Below, piece after piece: positions 11,756-22,134 of a DNA stretch of 64,000 nucleotides (position 1 is the first letter of the stretch; every line of letters starts with the position of its first letter). Position numbers and translations under genes: made by a program. Below the pieces are notes generated by a model. That model was not told the DNA's origin, ran no database searches, and saw only the letters and a program-made list of their open reading frames with translations. This DNA comes from Polyodon spathula (taxonomy: Eukaryota; Chordata; Actinopteri; Acipenseriformes; Polyodontidae): positions 431,047-495,046 of the forward strand of contig NC_054565.1 of assembly GCF_017654505.1 (NCBI RefSeq). The letters run 5' to 3'.

Positions 11756-12329
11756 TGAATTTCAATTTGCTTTTATTTAAACTTTATATATAGTTACTGT
11801 ATATGTTGTACTTGCTCTTAGTTAAATGTATTCTTAAGGTAGGACTGAATACAGTTATTCTATTGTGATTGCTCTTAATTGCATTGTGATTTTTATTTAT
11901 TTTTCTTTTGCAGAGATTTTTTAACTAAGTTTCCCTGGATAAGACCTTCTGTTAATACATAAATACAATTCATTGTTACAAAATATCACATTAACAAACA
12001 GACAAACACAAACTTTGGAGAAAGTTACAAAATCCATTAACTGCCTTCAGTCCTGTATTAAGTATTACTACAAGCTAATACAACACACAGAACTTGATTC
12101 ACGTTAGAGGCAAGTTCAAGGCCTGGGTTGGATAAGGTCAGGGTCTCCATCACTCTTTCCTGGAGTGCCCCTATCGTATCCTATCCAGCAGGTTTTATAG
12201 ATAACCATTAAATCATCAATTTTCAAAACGCATGAAGCCTATTTATTGTAGGTTGGGCAAGTTTGTTAAATTAAATCATTTGGAGATTGTTTGGGGAAAA
12301 AAAAAAACACTGAATACCAGCGTACACAT

Positions 12330-12690
12330 TTTGGTTCCTGGGTAGTAAGTGTTATTTCCTAATTGCTTATGCCTCAAAAGTATAGAAAATGGCTATTATT
12401 CCCCACAAACTTTGCTTTTGTGACCAGGACAGTGATATTTCAAAATATCACTATTTCCAATGGGAAACCGGGCAAATTTGTGTCTTTTCGTTCACATAAA
12501 TTCAGAAAAAAACATATGAATCCAAATTAATATGTATTTATACTAAAGTAATACAAAAATGACTACAAAAGATTTAGAAGTGAGTAGTTTTTCGAGAATT
12601 ACGATTATACTGTAAATTTACAGTATAATCGTAAATCTCAAAACTACTCATTCTAAATCTTTGTAGTCTTTTTTGTATTACTTTAGTATA
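12330..12690. mobile_element. Dispersed element ending in a ~148-bp palindrome (copy 1)
   Basis: About 360 bases shared with 41000-41335. The right part, 12541-12688, is a near-perfect palindrome: TACTAAAGTAATACAAAAAT at the left end is mirrored at the right, with the centre at TGTAAATTTACA (12611-12622). The left part contains a smaller inverted motif, GTGATATTTCAAAATATCAC. No coding capacity. The structure suits a non-autonomous fold-back or MITE-like DNA element, but the family is not identified. Confidence 0.65.
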
Positions 12691-13433
12691 ATTAAACACT
12701 ATGAAACATGATAAAGCACACATTCTCTCTCACTTACCGCAGTGCTGTGAGGTTGAAGAGGGCAGATGTTTTGCAATATTCTTCACTGTTGCATCACGTC
12801 GGTGAGCTGGACTCTCGGTTTCTGAAGCAGATCTTGAACATGAGAGAGAGTTGAACTGATTTAACAGGGGAAGCCACTCCCTCTTATAAACACAGCACCA
12901 ATGAGCTCCTGTTCCACCCCCTGTGGTTCTTAAATTGGAATTGATAAGTAACATTCAGAGGGGAGTGGAGGGATAGTCTTCCCTGGTAAAGGCACCGCCA
13001 CGTAGAGTGCAGGAGGTCCTAGACAGGGGTTTGGGGACACCTCCTCCCTCCCTGTGCTTCCACCTGTATGACTGTCAGCAAAACATGTTCACGTGATGTC
13101 AGACAGCATACAAACACCTCTAGAAACAGCCTTAAACTAAGCACGCACCACACATGTTAAAAATATATTAATAATAATGATTAAAAATATGGATCTGTTT
13201 TTGTATTTTTCTTATTGTAAATGTAACCCTAACACCCACACCCCCAATAAGATAATGAGGGGGTGAGAAAGAGTATTAAAAAATAAACAGCTGCTAAAAG
13301 AGAGACAGCTAAATCCATGCAATTGAAGGCATGTATTCATTAAAAACAGCTTTCAATCAGAGATACCAGGATAGAAGTGAGGTCTACAGATTTGTATATT
13401 TTGATTCCTTACCCTAACCCTATCCCAATCCCT
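12691..13433. other. Non-coding, part of duplication copy A
   Basis: No gene recognised. The right half (from about 13280) is paralogous to 29100-29340. Confidence 0.5.
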
Positions 13434-13766
13434 AGCTCCAGCAATTAAACCTACCCCAATCCTAACCCTAGCTCCAGCAATTAAACCAGCCCCAATCCTA
13501 ACCCTAGTTCCAGCAATTAAACCAGCCCCAATCCTAACCCTAGCTCCAGCAATTAAACCAGCCCCAATCCTAACCCTAGCTCCAGCAATTAAACCAGCCC
13601 CAATCCTAACCCTAGCTCCAGCAATTAAACCAGCCCCAATCCTAACCCTAGCTCCAGCAATTAAACCAGCCCCAATCCTAACCCTAGCTCCAGCAATTAA
13701 ACCAGCCCCAATCCTAACCCTAGCTCCAGCAATTAAACCTGCCCCAATCCTAACCCTAGCTCCAGC
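13434..13766. repeat. 36-bp minisatellite, array A (~9 units)
   Basis: Tandem 36-bp units made of AGCTCCAGCAATTAAAC followed by CAGCCCCAATCCTAACCCT. The array is entered through TTACCCTAACCCTA, a telomere-like stretch, and each unit keeps CCTAACCCTA. The same unit forms the longer array at 29365. Confidence 0.95.
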
Positions 13767-14345
13767 TATAACAAATTGTTCTCTTATTTATGATTTTTTT
13801 AATATTTCTTTTTTACCTAACAAAACAAATTACTCAAAATCTAAATGAATACATAAAGCTAATTCTTCATCATTGTAGCATCCTCTAAATGTGTACTATA
13901 ATATGTTTTGCCTGTTAAAAATGCTTTGTGGAATTTCATCACAGCCACTATTACATCATTCACAATCGTTACTTAATCATGCATTGCCATGTCGATGTAC
14001 ATAAAAGAGGATCTACCCTCTTCATTTTTTTAACTTGCTTCCTTGCTCAAGGGTACAGCAGCAGTGAATTTTAAAATACAACTGTTGTTCATTTGTTCTA
14101 GTTTTGGGGGAGAAATAAAAGCATAAAATGTCATGTTCTAAACTTGAAATATCTAAAAGATCAATTACTAAGTTGAGTAAATATGTTTGAATGATTTTCA
14201 AGGACTTAACATAATTGTATTTTAAGTATCAAGTAAAACAGCTCCAGTATCCATCCATAATGGAATAATATGCTAACTCCACACACAGACCCCTGAAGCT
14301 AGAATCGAACCTAGGACCCTAGAGCCAATAAAGGGCAGAGTGTAA
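13767..14345. other. AT-rich non-coding DNA
   Basis: No gene or named repeat recognised between the minisatellite and the tRNA-derived cluster. Confidence 0.5.
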
Positions 14346-14358
14346 GGAAAAGAAAGCC

Positions 14359-14433
14359 CCACCCAAACAAGGAGTTGAACCCTGGATCCTCAGACTAAAA
14401 AACCTGGATCTCTACGACTGAGCTACCCGGGTT
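14359..14433 (-). pseudogene. tRNA-Lys-like sequence, degenerate
   Basis: On the minus strand it reads as a cloverleaf-length tRNA with TAGCTCAGTCGTAGAG (A-box region) and GGTTCAACTCC (B box). The anticodon region is disturbed (T-run of six). It is best matched to tRNA-Lys(UUU). It is followed on the plus strand by a GAAA-rich tract, as in the other units. Confidence 0.7.
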
Positions 14434-14574
14434 TGTGGAATACCTGACCTACTTGGGCAGAAGACAGAAAGAAAGCGAAAGAAAGAAAAAAAGAAAAAAT
14501 ACACCTAGTGATGTTTTCTAGTGATAGCACAATTTTCTCCAATAAAGGGAGGAAGGTAAGAATAAGAAAGCCAT

Positions 14575-14646
14575 GCCCAAACAGAGACTTGAACCCTGGA
14601 CCCTCAGATTAAAAGTCTGATGTTCTATTGACTGATATACATGGGC
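14575..14646 (-). pseudogene. tRNA-Lys(UUU)-like sequence
   Basis: 72 bases. The anticodon arm CAGACTTTTAATCTG is intact and the T arm reads GGGTTCAAGTC. The D arm is altered (TATATCAGTCAATAG instead of TAGCTCAGTCGGTAG) and the acceptor stem has mismatches. Most likely a tRNA-derived repeat unit, not an active gene. Confidence 0.7.
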
Positions 14647-14709
14647 TCATGGACCACCAGGAAAAAGAAAAAGGAAAAAAAAAGAAAAAAATAAATTCAT
14701 TAGTTCAGC

Positions 14710-14914
14710 ATGCCTGCGTGTGTGGTAGTCAGCATTCGGTGCTCTCACTGCTGTGCCCTGGGTTTCATTCACATCCAGGAAAGGGTTTTTGTTTTTTTTC
14801 ATTTTCTCCAATAAACGGCAGAAGGTAAGAAAACGAAAGCCCCGTCCAAACAGGGTCTTGAACCCTGGACCCTCAGATTAAAAGAATGATGCTCGACTGA
14901 CTGAGATATCCAGG
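14710..14914. mobile_element. Composite unit: tRNA-Glu-like (+) facing tRNA-Lys-like (-)
   Basis: Bases 14710-14775 (plus strand) contain TAGTCAGCATTCGGTGCTCT then CACTGCTGTG and GGGTTTCATTC. This aligns with tRNA-Glu(CUC) from the D arm to the T arm. Bases 14840-14914 (minus strand) are tRNA-Lys-like. They are separated by about 65 T-rich bases including a TTTTCTCCAATAAA motif. The Ty3/gypsy element inserted 11 bases beyond the tRNA-Lys part. Confidence 0.7.
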
Positions 14915-14929
14915 CTCATTGAACCCCAG

Positions 14930-15065
14930 TGTTATGTTTGTGTTTTGATGTTTAGTGCTGACTGCATCCTAGCCAGCCACTCTCTAATCTCTTTTGGTTT
15001 CCAGAAGTTGCGGTTGAGCTACTGCTTTACGGCTGTCGTTACTTTGCGTGTTTATGTACATAACA
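14930..15065 (+). repeat. 5' LTR of the gypsy element (internally deleted)
   Basis: 136 bases against 240 in the 3' LTR. The two agree up to CTGTCGTTAC and again from GTGTTTATGTACATAACA. The roughly 100 bases between are missing here. Confidence 0.88.
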
Positions 15066-15078
15066 TTTGGCGACAAGG

Positions 15079-15270
15079 ATGGCGGATTTTTCGCTTACCC
15101 CACCACCTCCGTTTCTAGCCCTGCCTGGAGACACATCGGTTCCGTGGAATTGCTGGATTCAATCCTTTGAGACTTACCTAATTTCCATGGCCTTGATGTG
15201 GTGGAAGATCCTCACACACTTCCTAGGAATGGAGGGTCAAAGGATCTTTGCAACACTCACCTCACTGACT
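15079..15270 (+). pseudogene. gypsy gag N-terminal remnant
   Basis: The ATG at 15079 (MADFSLTPPPPFLALPG) begins a gag-like start with PVPW-type and WIQSFETYL motifs, ending near GMEGQRIF. The rest of gag and the protease are deleted; reverse transcriptase sequence begins almost at once in another frame. Confidence 0.7.
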
Positions 15271-15527
15271 TCATTCACCAGCCAAAAGTGGTCCCCACTG
15301 TGATGCCCGTTGTGCAGCCTCTGCGCCGTATCCCTCTCCCCCTCCGGGATAATGTATCTGCTGAGTTACAGCGCCTACAGACAGCAGGCATTATTGAACC
15401 TATCAATGCCTCACCCTGGATATCAAACCTGGTTATTACCCACTAGAAAACAGGTGGCCTTAGAGCTGTCCACAAGGCCATCATTCCCGAAAGATATCCC
15501 TTGCCAACACCAGTTGAACTGATGACA
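15271..15527 (+). pseudogene. gypsy reverse transcriptase, N-terminal fragment
   Basis: Encodes PVVQPLRRIPLPLRDNV, ELQRLQTAGIIEPINAS and PWISNLVI, the standard N-terminal block of Ty3/gypsy RT. It breaks off at the nested CR1 insertion; the frame changes before the break. Confidence 0.8.
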
Positions 15528-15778
15528 CAGGACCAGGGGTCACAAATGGAGATTAGACAAAGCGGCATTCAGAACAGAAAATAGGAGGCACTTTTTTACC
15601 ACAGAGAATTGTGAGGGTCTGGAATCAACTCCCCAGTAATGTTGTTGAAGCTGACACCCTGGGATCCTTCAAGAAGCTGCTTGATGAGATTCTAGGATTA
15701 ATAAGCTACTAACAACCAAACGAGCAAGATGGGCTGAATGGCCTTCTCTCGTTTGTAAACTTTCTTATGGTCTTCTTA
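15528..15778 (+). mobile_element. CR1 3' fragment nested in the gypsy RT
   Basis: About 250 bases of the CR1 3' end (from the GHKW-encoding region through the tail). It separates the N-terminal RT block from the FSKIDLHQGY block. It is inserted in the same orientation as the host element. Confidence 0.9.
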
Positions 15779-16165
15779 TCTTCAGTAAGATAGACCTGCA
15801 TCAAGGATATCTTCAAGCCCCCCTCGCCCCAGTCAGCAGAGATTTGACAGCCTTTGTGACGCATGCATTAGTGTTTCGCTACACTTGGATGCCATTCAGG
15901 CTGAGCTCTGCCCCAAGTTGATTTAATCTTTGCTGGCATCCCTGGGGTTTCTATTTACCTCGATGACATTGTGGTTCATGGCCCCTCCCAGACGATTCAC
16001 AATGCCCGTCTGCTACAAGTTTTTCAGCGTCTTTCACATCACCATCTCACATTGAATGAAGATAAGTGCATCTTTGGAGCTCCCAAGATCAAGTCTGTGG
16101 GCGACCAGCTCTCAGCTAACAGCATTTCTCCATTGCAATCTAGTGTGGATGCTGTAGTGTGTAAG
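15779..16165 (+). pseudogene. gypsy reverse transcriptase, core fragment
   Basis: Resumes with FSKIDLHQGYLQAPLAP and PFRLSSAPS. It then has the catalytic YLDDIVVHGP (from about 15955) and the downstream HLTLNEDKCIFGAPKIK. Some residues between PFRL and YLDD are out of frame. It stops at a second insertion. Confidence 0.82.
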
Positions 16166-18340
16166 GTTGTGACAGGCTGACGAGTGGATAGACTGCAGTT
16201 CAAAAAAATAATGTTTTAATTATAAATAAACACAAAATAAAAGGGCACAAGGGCCAAAACAAAGGGATTTAAACACAAAAAGAAAGACACAAAAAGCAAA
16301 ACTTACAAAATAAAGGTTTCCAGGCTGGGCGATGCCTTCACTGGATTTAGAAAAATCACAAAAACAGCAAACCAAAAACCAAAAGCCACCAACCTGCTTC
16401 CTCAGCTCCCACCTCTTAATGGGAAGCAGAGGCCTCCTTTTATGTCAGGTGGCTGGGTGCTGATTCATAGATAATTAAGCTAATCAACTAATCAACCCCA
16501 GCCACCTGAACACAATAAACCCAGGCAGGTAGGGCAATTTAATCCCATCCCTGCCAATTTATAAAAGACGCAGATTTTTAGGTGTATTTGTGGTGTATTT
16601 GTGTTTTGACTAGTTTAAATTGCAATAATTGAATACCTTGTTTTGAATTCAAATCATGTAGAACCCGACCCTTATTGATAGAATCAGACTAGACCACGTT
16701 TTTAGTGAATACAAAGTAACAGTTTTATTAGAAATAAAACTAAATAAAGGACAAATAAAAGGTGCAACAACTAAATTAAGGTAATACAGAAAGGAAGAAT
16801 GAACTAAACTAAACAGTACAGAAAATCGGGTTCAAATAACAACACCCCCACTCCCGCTGGTTGATTAGCAATTAGCGATTCAACGCAATCTATGAGAGAT
16901 TCCCTTAAGGTTACAACTGCATTCCTGACAGCTATTTAAGATGAAGGTTAGTCTTAACAGGGATATCGTTAGTAACACAAATATTCAGTTTCGTTAATAT
17001 TTGGTAATCAATGCATCGTTAAATCAGTCTCATATATATATAGTTTCGGTTCAGAAGGCAATTCTCACTCTTGTGAGGTAAAGACGCTCTTTGCGTCCAG
17101 ACAACCTATCAAGAATTATCTATTATCAAGACAGCTAAATTTGGATTCTAGCTTCTAAACACAGAATGATAATTGCCTTATGAAGCTCACATCAATTTGT
17201 ATAAATCACATACAAACAAATACTATAGTGTTCATTAACTCAAAGCATGAATTGAAAGCAATGATACTTTTCTTACATTCCACTTAAAACAAAACATTAA
17301 TTTTCCTTTAAGGTCCGCTTATTCTCGAGTTCATAAGTGGATTACAACACTACTTGTTGAATACTTAACGGACTTGCACTGCTTCCTCCAGCTGTTCTGG
17401 GTCTTCAACAATACAGGAGCTCAAAGCTTGCCCACCGTCAAGGTCAGCTAGATTCCGGGGTCTGCCTTCCTCGCTTTTCGTCTCCACTTCAGAGTACAAA
17501 ATAAATGTCTTTGCAAAGAACTAAGAGTCATTAACTGTTTAGATATTCCACTGAAACAGCAAATCCTCTACCAATATGTGCACTCTTCATCCGGTTATGT
17601 CTGGCATATTCCATCGCAAACTCCAGCACAGCCAGCTCAATAAACTGAATATACTTCAATTTATGTCGACTTCAGATGTTTATCCAGCTCTTTCTCCAGT
17701 GATTAATCAGGGCTAAGTTAGACAAGTACTTTAGGATTTTAGACATCTCACGCAGCAGACTCCCACACCAAGGCAAACACTAGAATAGTTATCTAGTATT
17801 AGAGTGTCCGAAAATGGAATGTATCTCTGTCCCAGCTGGTCACAGGCTGGATCTCCAGGTTATCGCAGTTCAAAGACTGGTTTGTGTATTGGAGCCTTGG
17901 ATTTCGTGTGAGGAGCGTCATTTCAATGTTGCGCTCATACATTTGTAGGTCTCTTTCTACCCCTGTGATTGGATAGTTGGGTTAATTTGGGCAGTGCATG
18001 GGTCCACGTGAAGTGTTTTTCATTGGTTGTTCTCATACCGACGAGGCGTCTTGTTCTCCATTGGTCCACTGTTCTGACCTCAGTCAGCTGGATTTATGAC
18101 ATAGACTGGTTCTTGTCTTAAGTGTGAATTGTTGGTGCCGAATGGGTCATTCAGTGATCGTGAAGATAAGCCATGTGTCAATATTTAGTTTATGGCTCTT
18201 TTTAAAAGCATTCTTTGTCAGTGGGGGAGTTGGAGACCAGAATCCAAGAAGACACAAAGAATGGATTAAGACTCCCCCCTGTATATACCAATTCTGTTAT
18301 TTCATGCACAGAATAATATGATGACTTTCCTCTCGACACT
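16166..18340. mobile_element. ~2.2-kb unclassified insertion inside the gypsy element
   Basis: Splits the gypsy pol between the RT thumb and RNase H. It contains no recognisable protein. It begins GTTGTGACAGGCTGACGAG and looks like at least two parts: 16166-16560 (A-rich, possible solo LTR or repeat) and 16650-18330, containing AAATAAAACTAAATAAAGG near 16732. Either could be an LTR of another retroelement in reverse orientation. The boundaries are approximate and no target duplication was confirmed. Confidence 0.45.
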
Positions 18341-19990
18341 AAAATGCCATACACCGCCTGCCAGACACCCAAACAGTCTCACAACGGGCCTCATTAATAG
18401 ACATGACTACATACTACCAGACCCCCAAACAGTCTCACAACTGATTCTTAGGCATGACTACATACTACCTCCAGTTCCTTCCCCAGTTTTCGGCCACTAC
18501 CTCACCGCTACGCCAGCTACTAAAAAAGGAAGCACACTGGGTCTGGACGCCTGCTTGTCAGTCTGCCGTGCATGTGCTAAAGTCTCAACTTACTTCTGCA
18601 CCAACATTAGCCCACTTCAGCATGGCTGCCCCAACCCTTGTTACATGTGATGCATCTACAACGGCTCTGGGGACAGGCAGACAGGCTACAGCAATATCAC
18701 TTCCAACTAGAATTCACACCGGGGCGCAACAATTCAGCAGCAGATCACTTCGTCGGTCCTACCTTTGGAACAGGAATCTAAGCCCAATGACACCGTGTAA
18801 GCAATAGTACATATGCTCCAGGGGCCCCTCACAGGCCCCTGGAGCATATGTACTATTGACCCTCCCTTCAGCACCCTATGTAACACCGGGCCTGGCACCA
18901 TACCATCTGGCCCCTCTGCGTGGCACGGGGCCACAGAACTGCAGTACCCACTGAGTTACGGGCTCGGGTGCTACAGATGGCGCATGATGGCCACTTGGGG
19001 GTCGAAAAGCTGAAGCGGCGATGCAGAGATCTGGTATGGTGGCCTGGCATTGACAAAGAGGTCAAGCTCCTCATCAAGTACTGCACAGCATGCCTTATCA
19101 GTGGGAAGTCCGGACAGCCACCTACAGCCCCATTACAGTCAGTGCTCTAGCCGCAGTCACCTTGGGAACAGATGTTTGTGGGGAACTTCACTGCATGCCC
19201 TCTCATCAGCGGTTCCTGGTGGTCATATATGACCTACACTCAAAATGGCCAGAAGTATATCCAGTTGCCTCAGTTACCACACAAGTGATTCTGCAAACCC
19301 TGGACTCTACATTTGCTTGCTGGGGTTTGCCCCGTGTTATCACTACTGACAATGGGGACCAGCTTATTTTGGCAGACTTTAACTGCTATCTGAACAACAA
19401 GAACATCAAACACATCCAGACTGCAGTATACGATCCTCAAGCGAACGTAGGAGTTGAGAGATTTAACCAATCCTTGAAAAATGGTATCCATGCCCACCTA
19501 GCTCAAGGCTAAACTACACTACTGAGCAACTAAACATACCACCACAGGGGTGTCTCCTGCTATTCTTATGTTGGGCCGTGAGCTACAGTTGCCATTAGAT
19601 CGGCTTCGCCCTCCCAGTTCACCTCCTGCACTCCCTCGCACCAGAACTACAGTGACAAAATGTCAACTGACAATGAAAGAAAGGTTTGACAAAGTGCACA
19701 GAGGGAAACGTCCACTGCTACGGGATCTGGACTGGGTTAGAATCAGGAAGCCTCGCAGCACCAACAAACAGCAACCCCGGAGGTCTTCACCGATGTGCAT
19801 CACCACACACTTGGGTCCAGCCACTTTTCAACTCCATGATGGATCTCGTTGGCATGGTAACAGGTTGAGGATTGTCAGTCCTCCTCCTACTTCTGAGGAG
19901 AAACCAGCCCTAACTCTCAGTAGTTTTCCTACCAGTGACCATAACGTAGAAGAACCACGTGAGGCGGCGTTTCCCTCTCCAGCCAGGCCC
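18341..19990 (+). pseudogene. gypsy RNase H and integrase, decayed
   Basis: Read across frames: a connection/RNase H start (YYLQFLPQFSATTSPLRQLL, LVTCDASTTALG) at about 18460-18680, and an integrase zinc-binding H2C2 region (HDGHLGVEKLKRRCRDLVWW, YCTACLI) at about 18975-19100. Next comes the integrase core (DLHSKWPEVYPVAS, VITTDNGDQ, VERFNQSLKNG) at about 19230-19490, and a C-terminal tail to the PPPTSEEKP region near 19890. A short local duplication near 18357-18465 and the inverted repeat at 18802-18858 add to the damage. Confidence 0.85.
18802..18858. repeat. Perfect 25-bp inverted repeat, 7-base loop
   Basis: Arms 18802-18826 and 18834-18858 are exact reverse complements, starting CAATAGTACATATGC and ending GCATATGTACTATTG. 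The loop is CCTCACA. It lies between the RNase H and integrase segments of the gypsy relic. Confidence 0.95.
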
Positions 19991-20078
19991 CACATATAGT
20001 GCCTGAGTAGACTGCGTCCCAAACCTACCCATTATCAGGACTTTACTTTTCACACTTCAACTGGGGAAGGGGGGGGGA

Positions 20079-20318
20079 TGTTGTGTCTGTGTTTTGATGT
20101 TTAGTGCTGACTGCATCCTAGCCAGCCACTGTTTAATCTGTTTTGGTTTCACAGCAGTTGCGGTTGAGCTACTGCTTTACGGCTGTCGTTACGCACAGTA
20201 TGTTTGAACACTGAGTCTAACTGCCGTAAGTTGGTTGAAGGTACAAGAGTCAGAGCGAGCATTATAAATATGATGTTGTTGAAGTAAGCATCGTCTTTGT
20301 GTGTTTATGTACATAACA
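20079..20318 (+). repeat. 3' LTR of the gypsy element
   Basis: 240 bases, from TGTTGTG to CATAACA. It is longer than the 5' LTR because it keeps the central ~100 bases, including a TATAAATATGATG stretch. Confidence 0.9.
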
Positions 20319-20364
20319 CCCAGGAAGCTGTACTCTTTTTTTTTTTGAGGGTGACAAAATGCCA

Positions 20365-20785
20365 TTGGTTTGTAGTTTTCATTGGGCCAATGAAAATGCG
20401 AGTCTGTTGCTCGAATTCGGGCGGGCGGTAACCATGCCATACATTATTCTCGTCACAGTTCGCAAAGTAAATTGATTAATAAGATATGCACATGAAATTA
20501 ATAGATTTTAAGGTAGGTACACACATCTAACTGTGTCATGGGTTACAACAAAGCCAGGTTGAATGCATTTGAGATGCATCAATCTATAACTATGTAGTTC
20601 CCCATGTGTACCAATTTCTGACATCAAGAACAGTGCTATTTCAAGTATTCAGACTTGAATTTCCAATGGTACAATTGATTTGATTTTAAGACACTTCGTA
20701 AATTTCTCATACGTTGTGTACCTATCTTACAATCATTAATTTCATGTGCAACAGACTCACATTTTCCAATGAAAACTACAACATT
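20365..20785. repeat. Fold-back element with long imperfect inverted arms
   Basis: TGTAGTTTTCATTGG (from 20371) with GAGTCTGTTGC (to 20410), and CACATGAAATTAAT (from 20489) with GGTAGGTACACA, reappear in reverse complement and reverse order at 20713-20782. The left arm has about 77 extra bases at 20411-20486 between the two blocks. The loop (20530-20700) is non-coding. This looks like a MITE-type DNA element of unknown family. Confidence 0.7.
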
Positions 20786-21414
20786 CTTGTTCGAAAGATT
20801 ATAACTTTTTTTCCCTTCAAACCAGACTGCTGTTGAATTATTTATTTATTTATTTTTTTGTGGGAAAAAAAAAAAGGACTACAATATCCTGGGTTGTTTT
20901 TTTACCAACCAGAGTTTAATACAAAGGCACATAGAATATCTTTGGTTGTACGACTAGCACCCCGTTCACACTTACTGAGTCGGCCTTGGGCTGCTTCAAA
21001 ATTTCCGTTCACAGTTGAGGTTTTAGGGGGCCTAATGGCGTTCACATGTGTGGCTGAAAAGGAAGCCTGAATTGTGGCGACGTGCTTGTCGGGAATGTAA
21101 ACAGTGACACCGCATTTCCGGAGTCAACATAAGAGATTGAGCTGGGAAATCTGCAGATGTAAATATGGCCATCTTATTTTTTGCAACACTGTTGGTAGTG
21201 TACTTATTGCATAGGCGTGTGTTGACAGTGCAGTCGGTTACTGTGGAAAGAAGCGATCGTGTTGGATCATGCGGAAATGCAGCAAACAAGGATGTGTAAA
21301 TTACAGATTATTATATTAATGATGACTGAATATGCAACGTCGTATGTATTATTTATCAATATTGAGATTTACAATCTTAGCTACAATCTGAAAGGTGTAT
21401 ATATATATATATAT
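20786..21414. other. Non-coding DNA
   Basis: No gene or named repeat recognised. A (TA)n run lies at about 21399-21414, just before the Tc1 end. Confidence 0.5.
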
Positions 21415-21739
21415 CAGTACCAGTCAAAAGTTTGAGTAGACCTGCTTGAAACCAGGTTTTTCATGATTATCTATGCTTTTAACTGTATAAACTTGTCTAT
21501 AAACACTTAATATTTCATTATATGATATGTGTACTTATATAAGCTGATAATCATAAGTGAATTGCATTCAAAAATCTAATTTTTAAATGAAAATGTAAAT
21601 CTTGTCAATTTCAATGAAATGGTCACCCAAAGCAAGGGGATTTCAGTCTGAAGTCCAATCAGTTAAAAGTCTGAAATGTGTAAAACACTGACCTAAGTAT
21701 AAAAGTGTCTGTGTTAGATGTTCTCTGAGTTAACTAGCA
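21415..21739 (+). mobile_element. Tc1/mariner-type terminal sequence
   Basis: Starts at a TA dinucleotide with CAGTACCAGTCAAAAGTTTG, the well-known terminus of a fish Tc1-like group. No transposase and no matching right terminus were found. Probably a terminal fragment or a deleted non-autonomous copy. The right boundary is uncertain. Confidence 0.7.
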
Positions 21740-22080
21740 TGTAATGGCAAAGTGTCCTGCCCCTGTTTGTATTTTGTGTTGTATGTAGTGTGTTAATGTT
21801 GGTGATAAGTCATTGGTACATGGGATATAAACGGGTCTGTGTAACACAAGTGTTTAAAATGTATATTTTTATTTGGGCACGAGGATTGCACAGCACTTCA
21901 CGTGGAAGTAAAATGTAATAATATATGAGCACTGGGAATTGCACTTTATTAATTCACATGCAGTTGTACTGCGACTCCAATTGAATGGTTGATTAGCAAT
22001 CAAGTCTCGGTACAGTTGCATAAAAGCAGCATGTTTTCACTCGCTTGGTGTTGTGTGTTCAGTGAGTGGAGAATGGGATC
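21740..22080 (+). repeat. LTR-like repeat, left copy
   Basis: From GGCAAAGTG (21745) to ACTGCGACT (about 21975) it matches 25655-25886. It continues through a GCATAAAAGCAG TATA-like box (22018) towards a TAATAATAAT stretch that only this copy shows. It precedes the proline-rich frame as a 5' LTR would precede an internal region. Confidence 0.65.
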
Positions 22081-22134
22081 GGAGACGGTGGTTATAATAA
22101 TAATATATTAACAATAAATTAAATAGACTACACA

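Larger units (their letters stand above)
9566..13766. repeat. Segmental duplication, copy A (interrupted)
   Basis: Blocks at 9566-9672, 9825-10680, 11930-12320 and 13280-13766 recur in the same order and orientation at 27142-27255, 27255-28170, 28235-28620 and 29100-30335. The GPCR upstream of it is also partly repeated in copy B. Copy A carries two CR1 insertions (9673 and 10695) that copy B lacks. It also lacks about 85 bases present in copy B near 29185-29270. Divergence is a few percent by eye, so the duplication is not very recent. Confidence 0.85.
14930..20318 (+). mobile_element. Ty3/gypsy LTR retrotransposon, broken, with nested insertions
   Basis: Bounded by LTRs that start TGTTRTG and end CATAACA, and flanked by the 5-bp target duplication CCCAG (14925-14929 and 20319-20323). 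A purine-rich GGGGAAGGGGGGGGGA tract sits directly before the 3' LTR, as expected for second-strand priming. TTTGGCGACAAGG follows the 5' LTR as candidate primer-binding region. The interior holds pieces of gag, reverse transcriptase, RNase H and integrase in the normal Ty3 order. It is interrupted by a CR1 fragment (15528-15778) and a ~2.2-kb insertion (16166-18340), with many stops and frameshifts. No longer autonomous. Confidence 0.9.
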
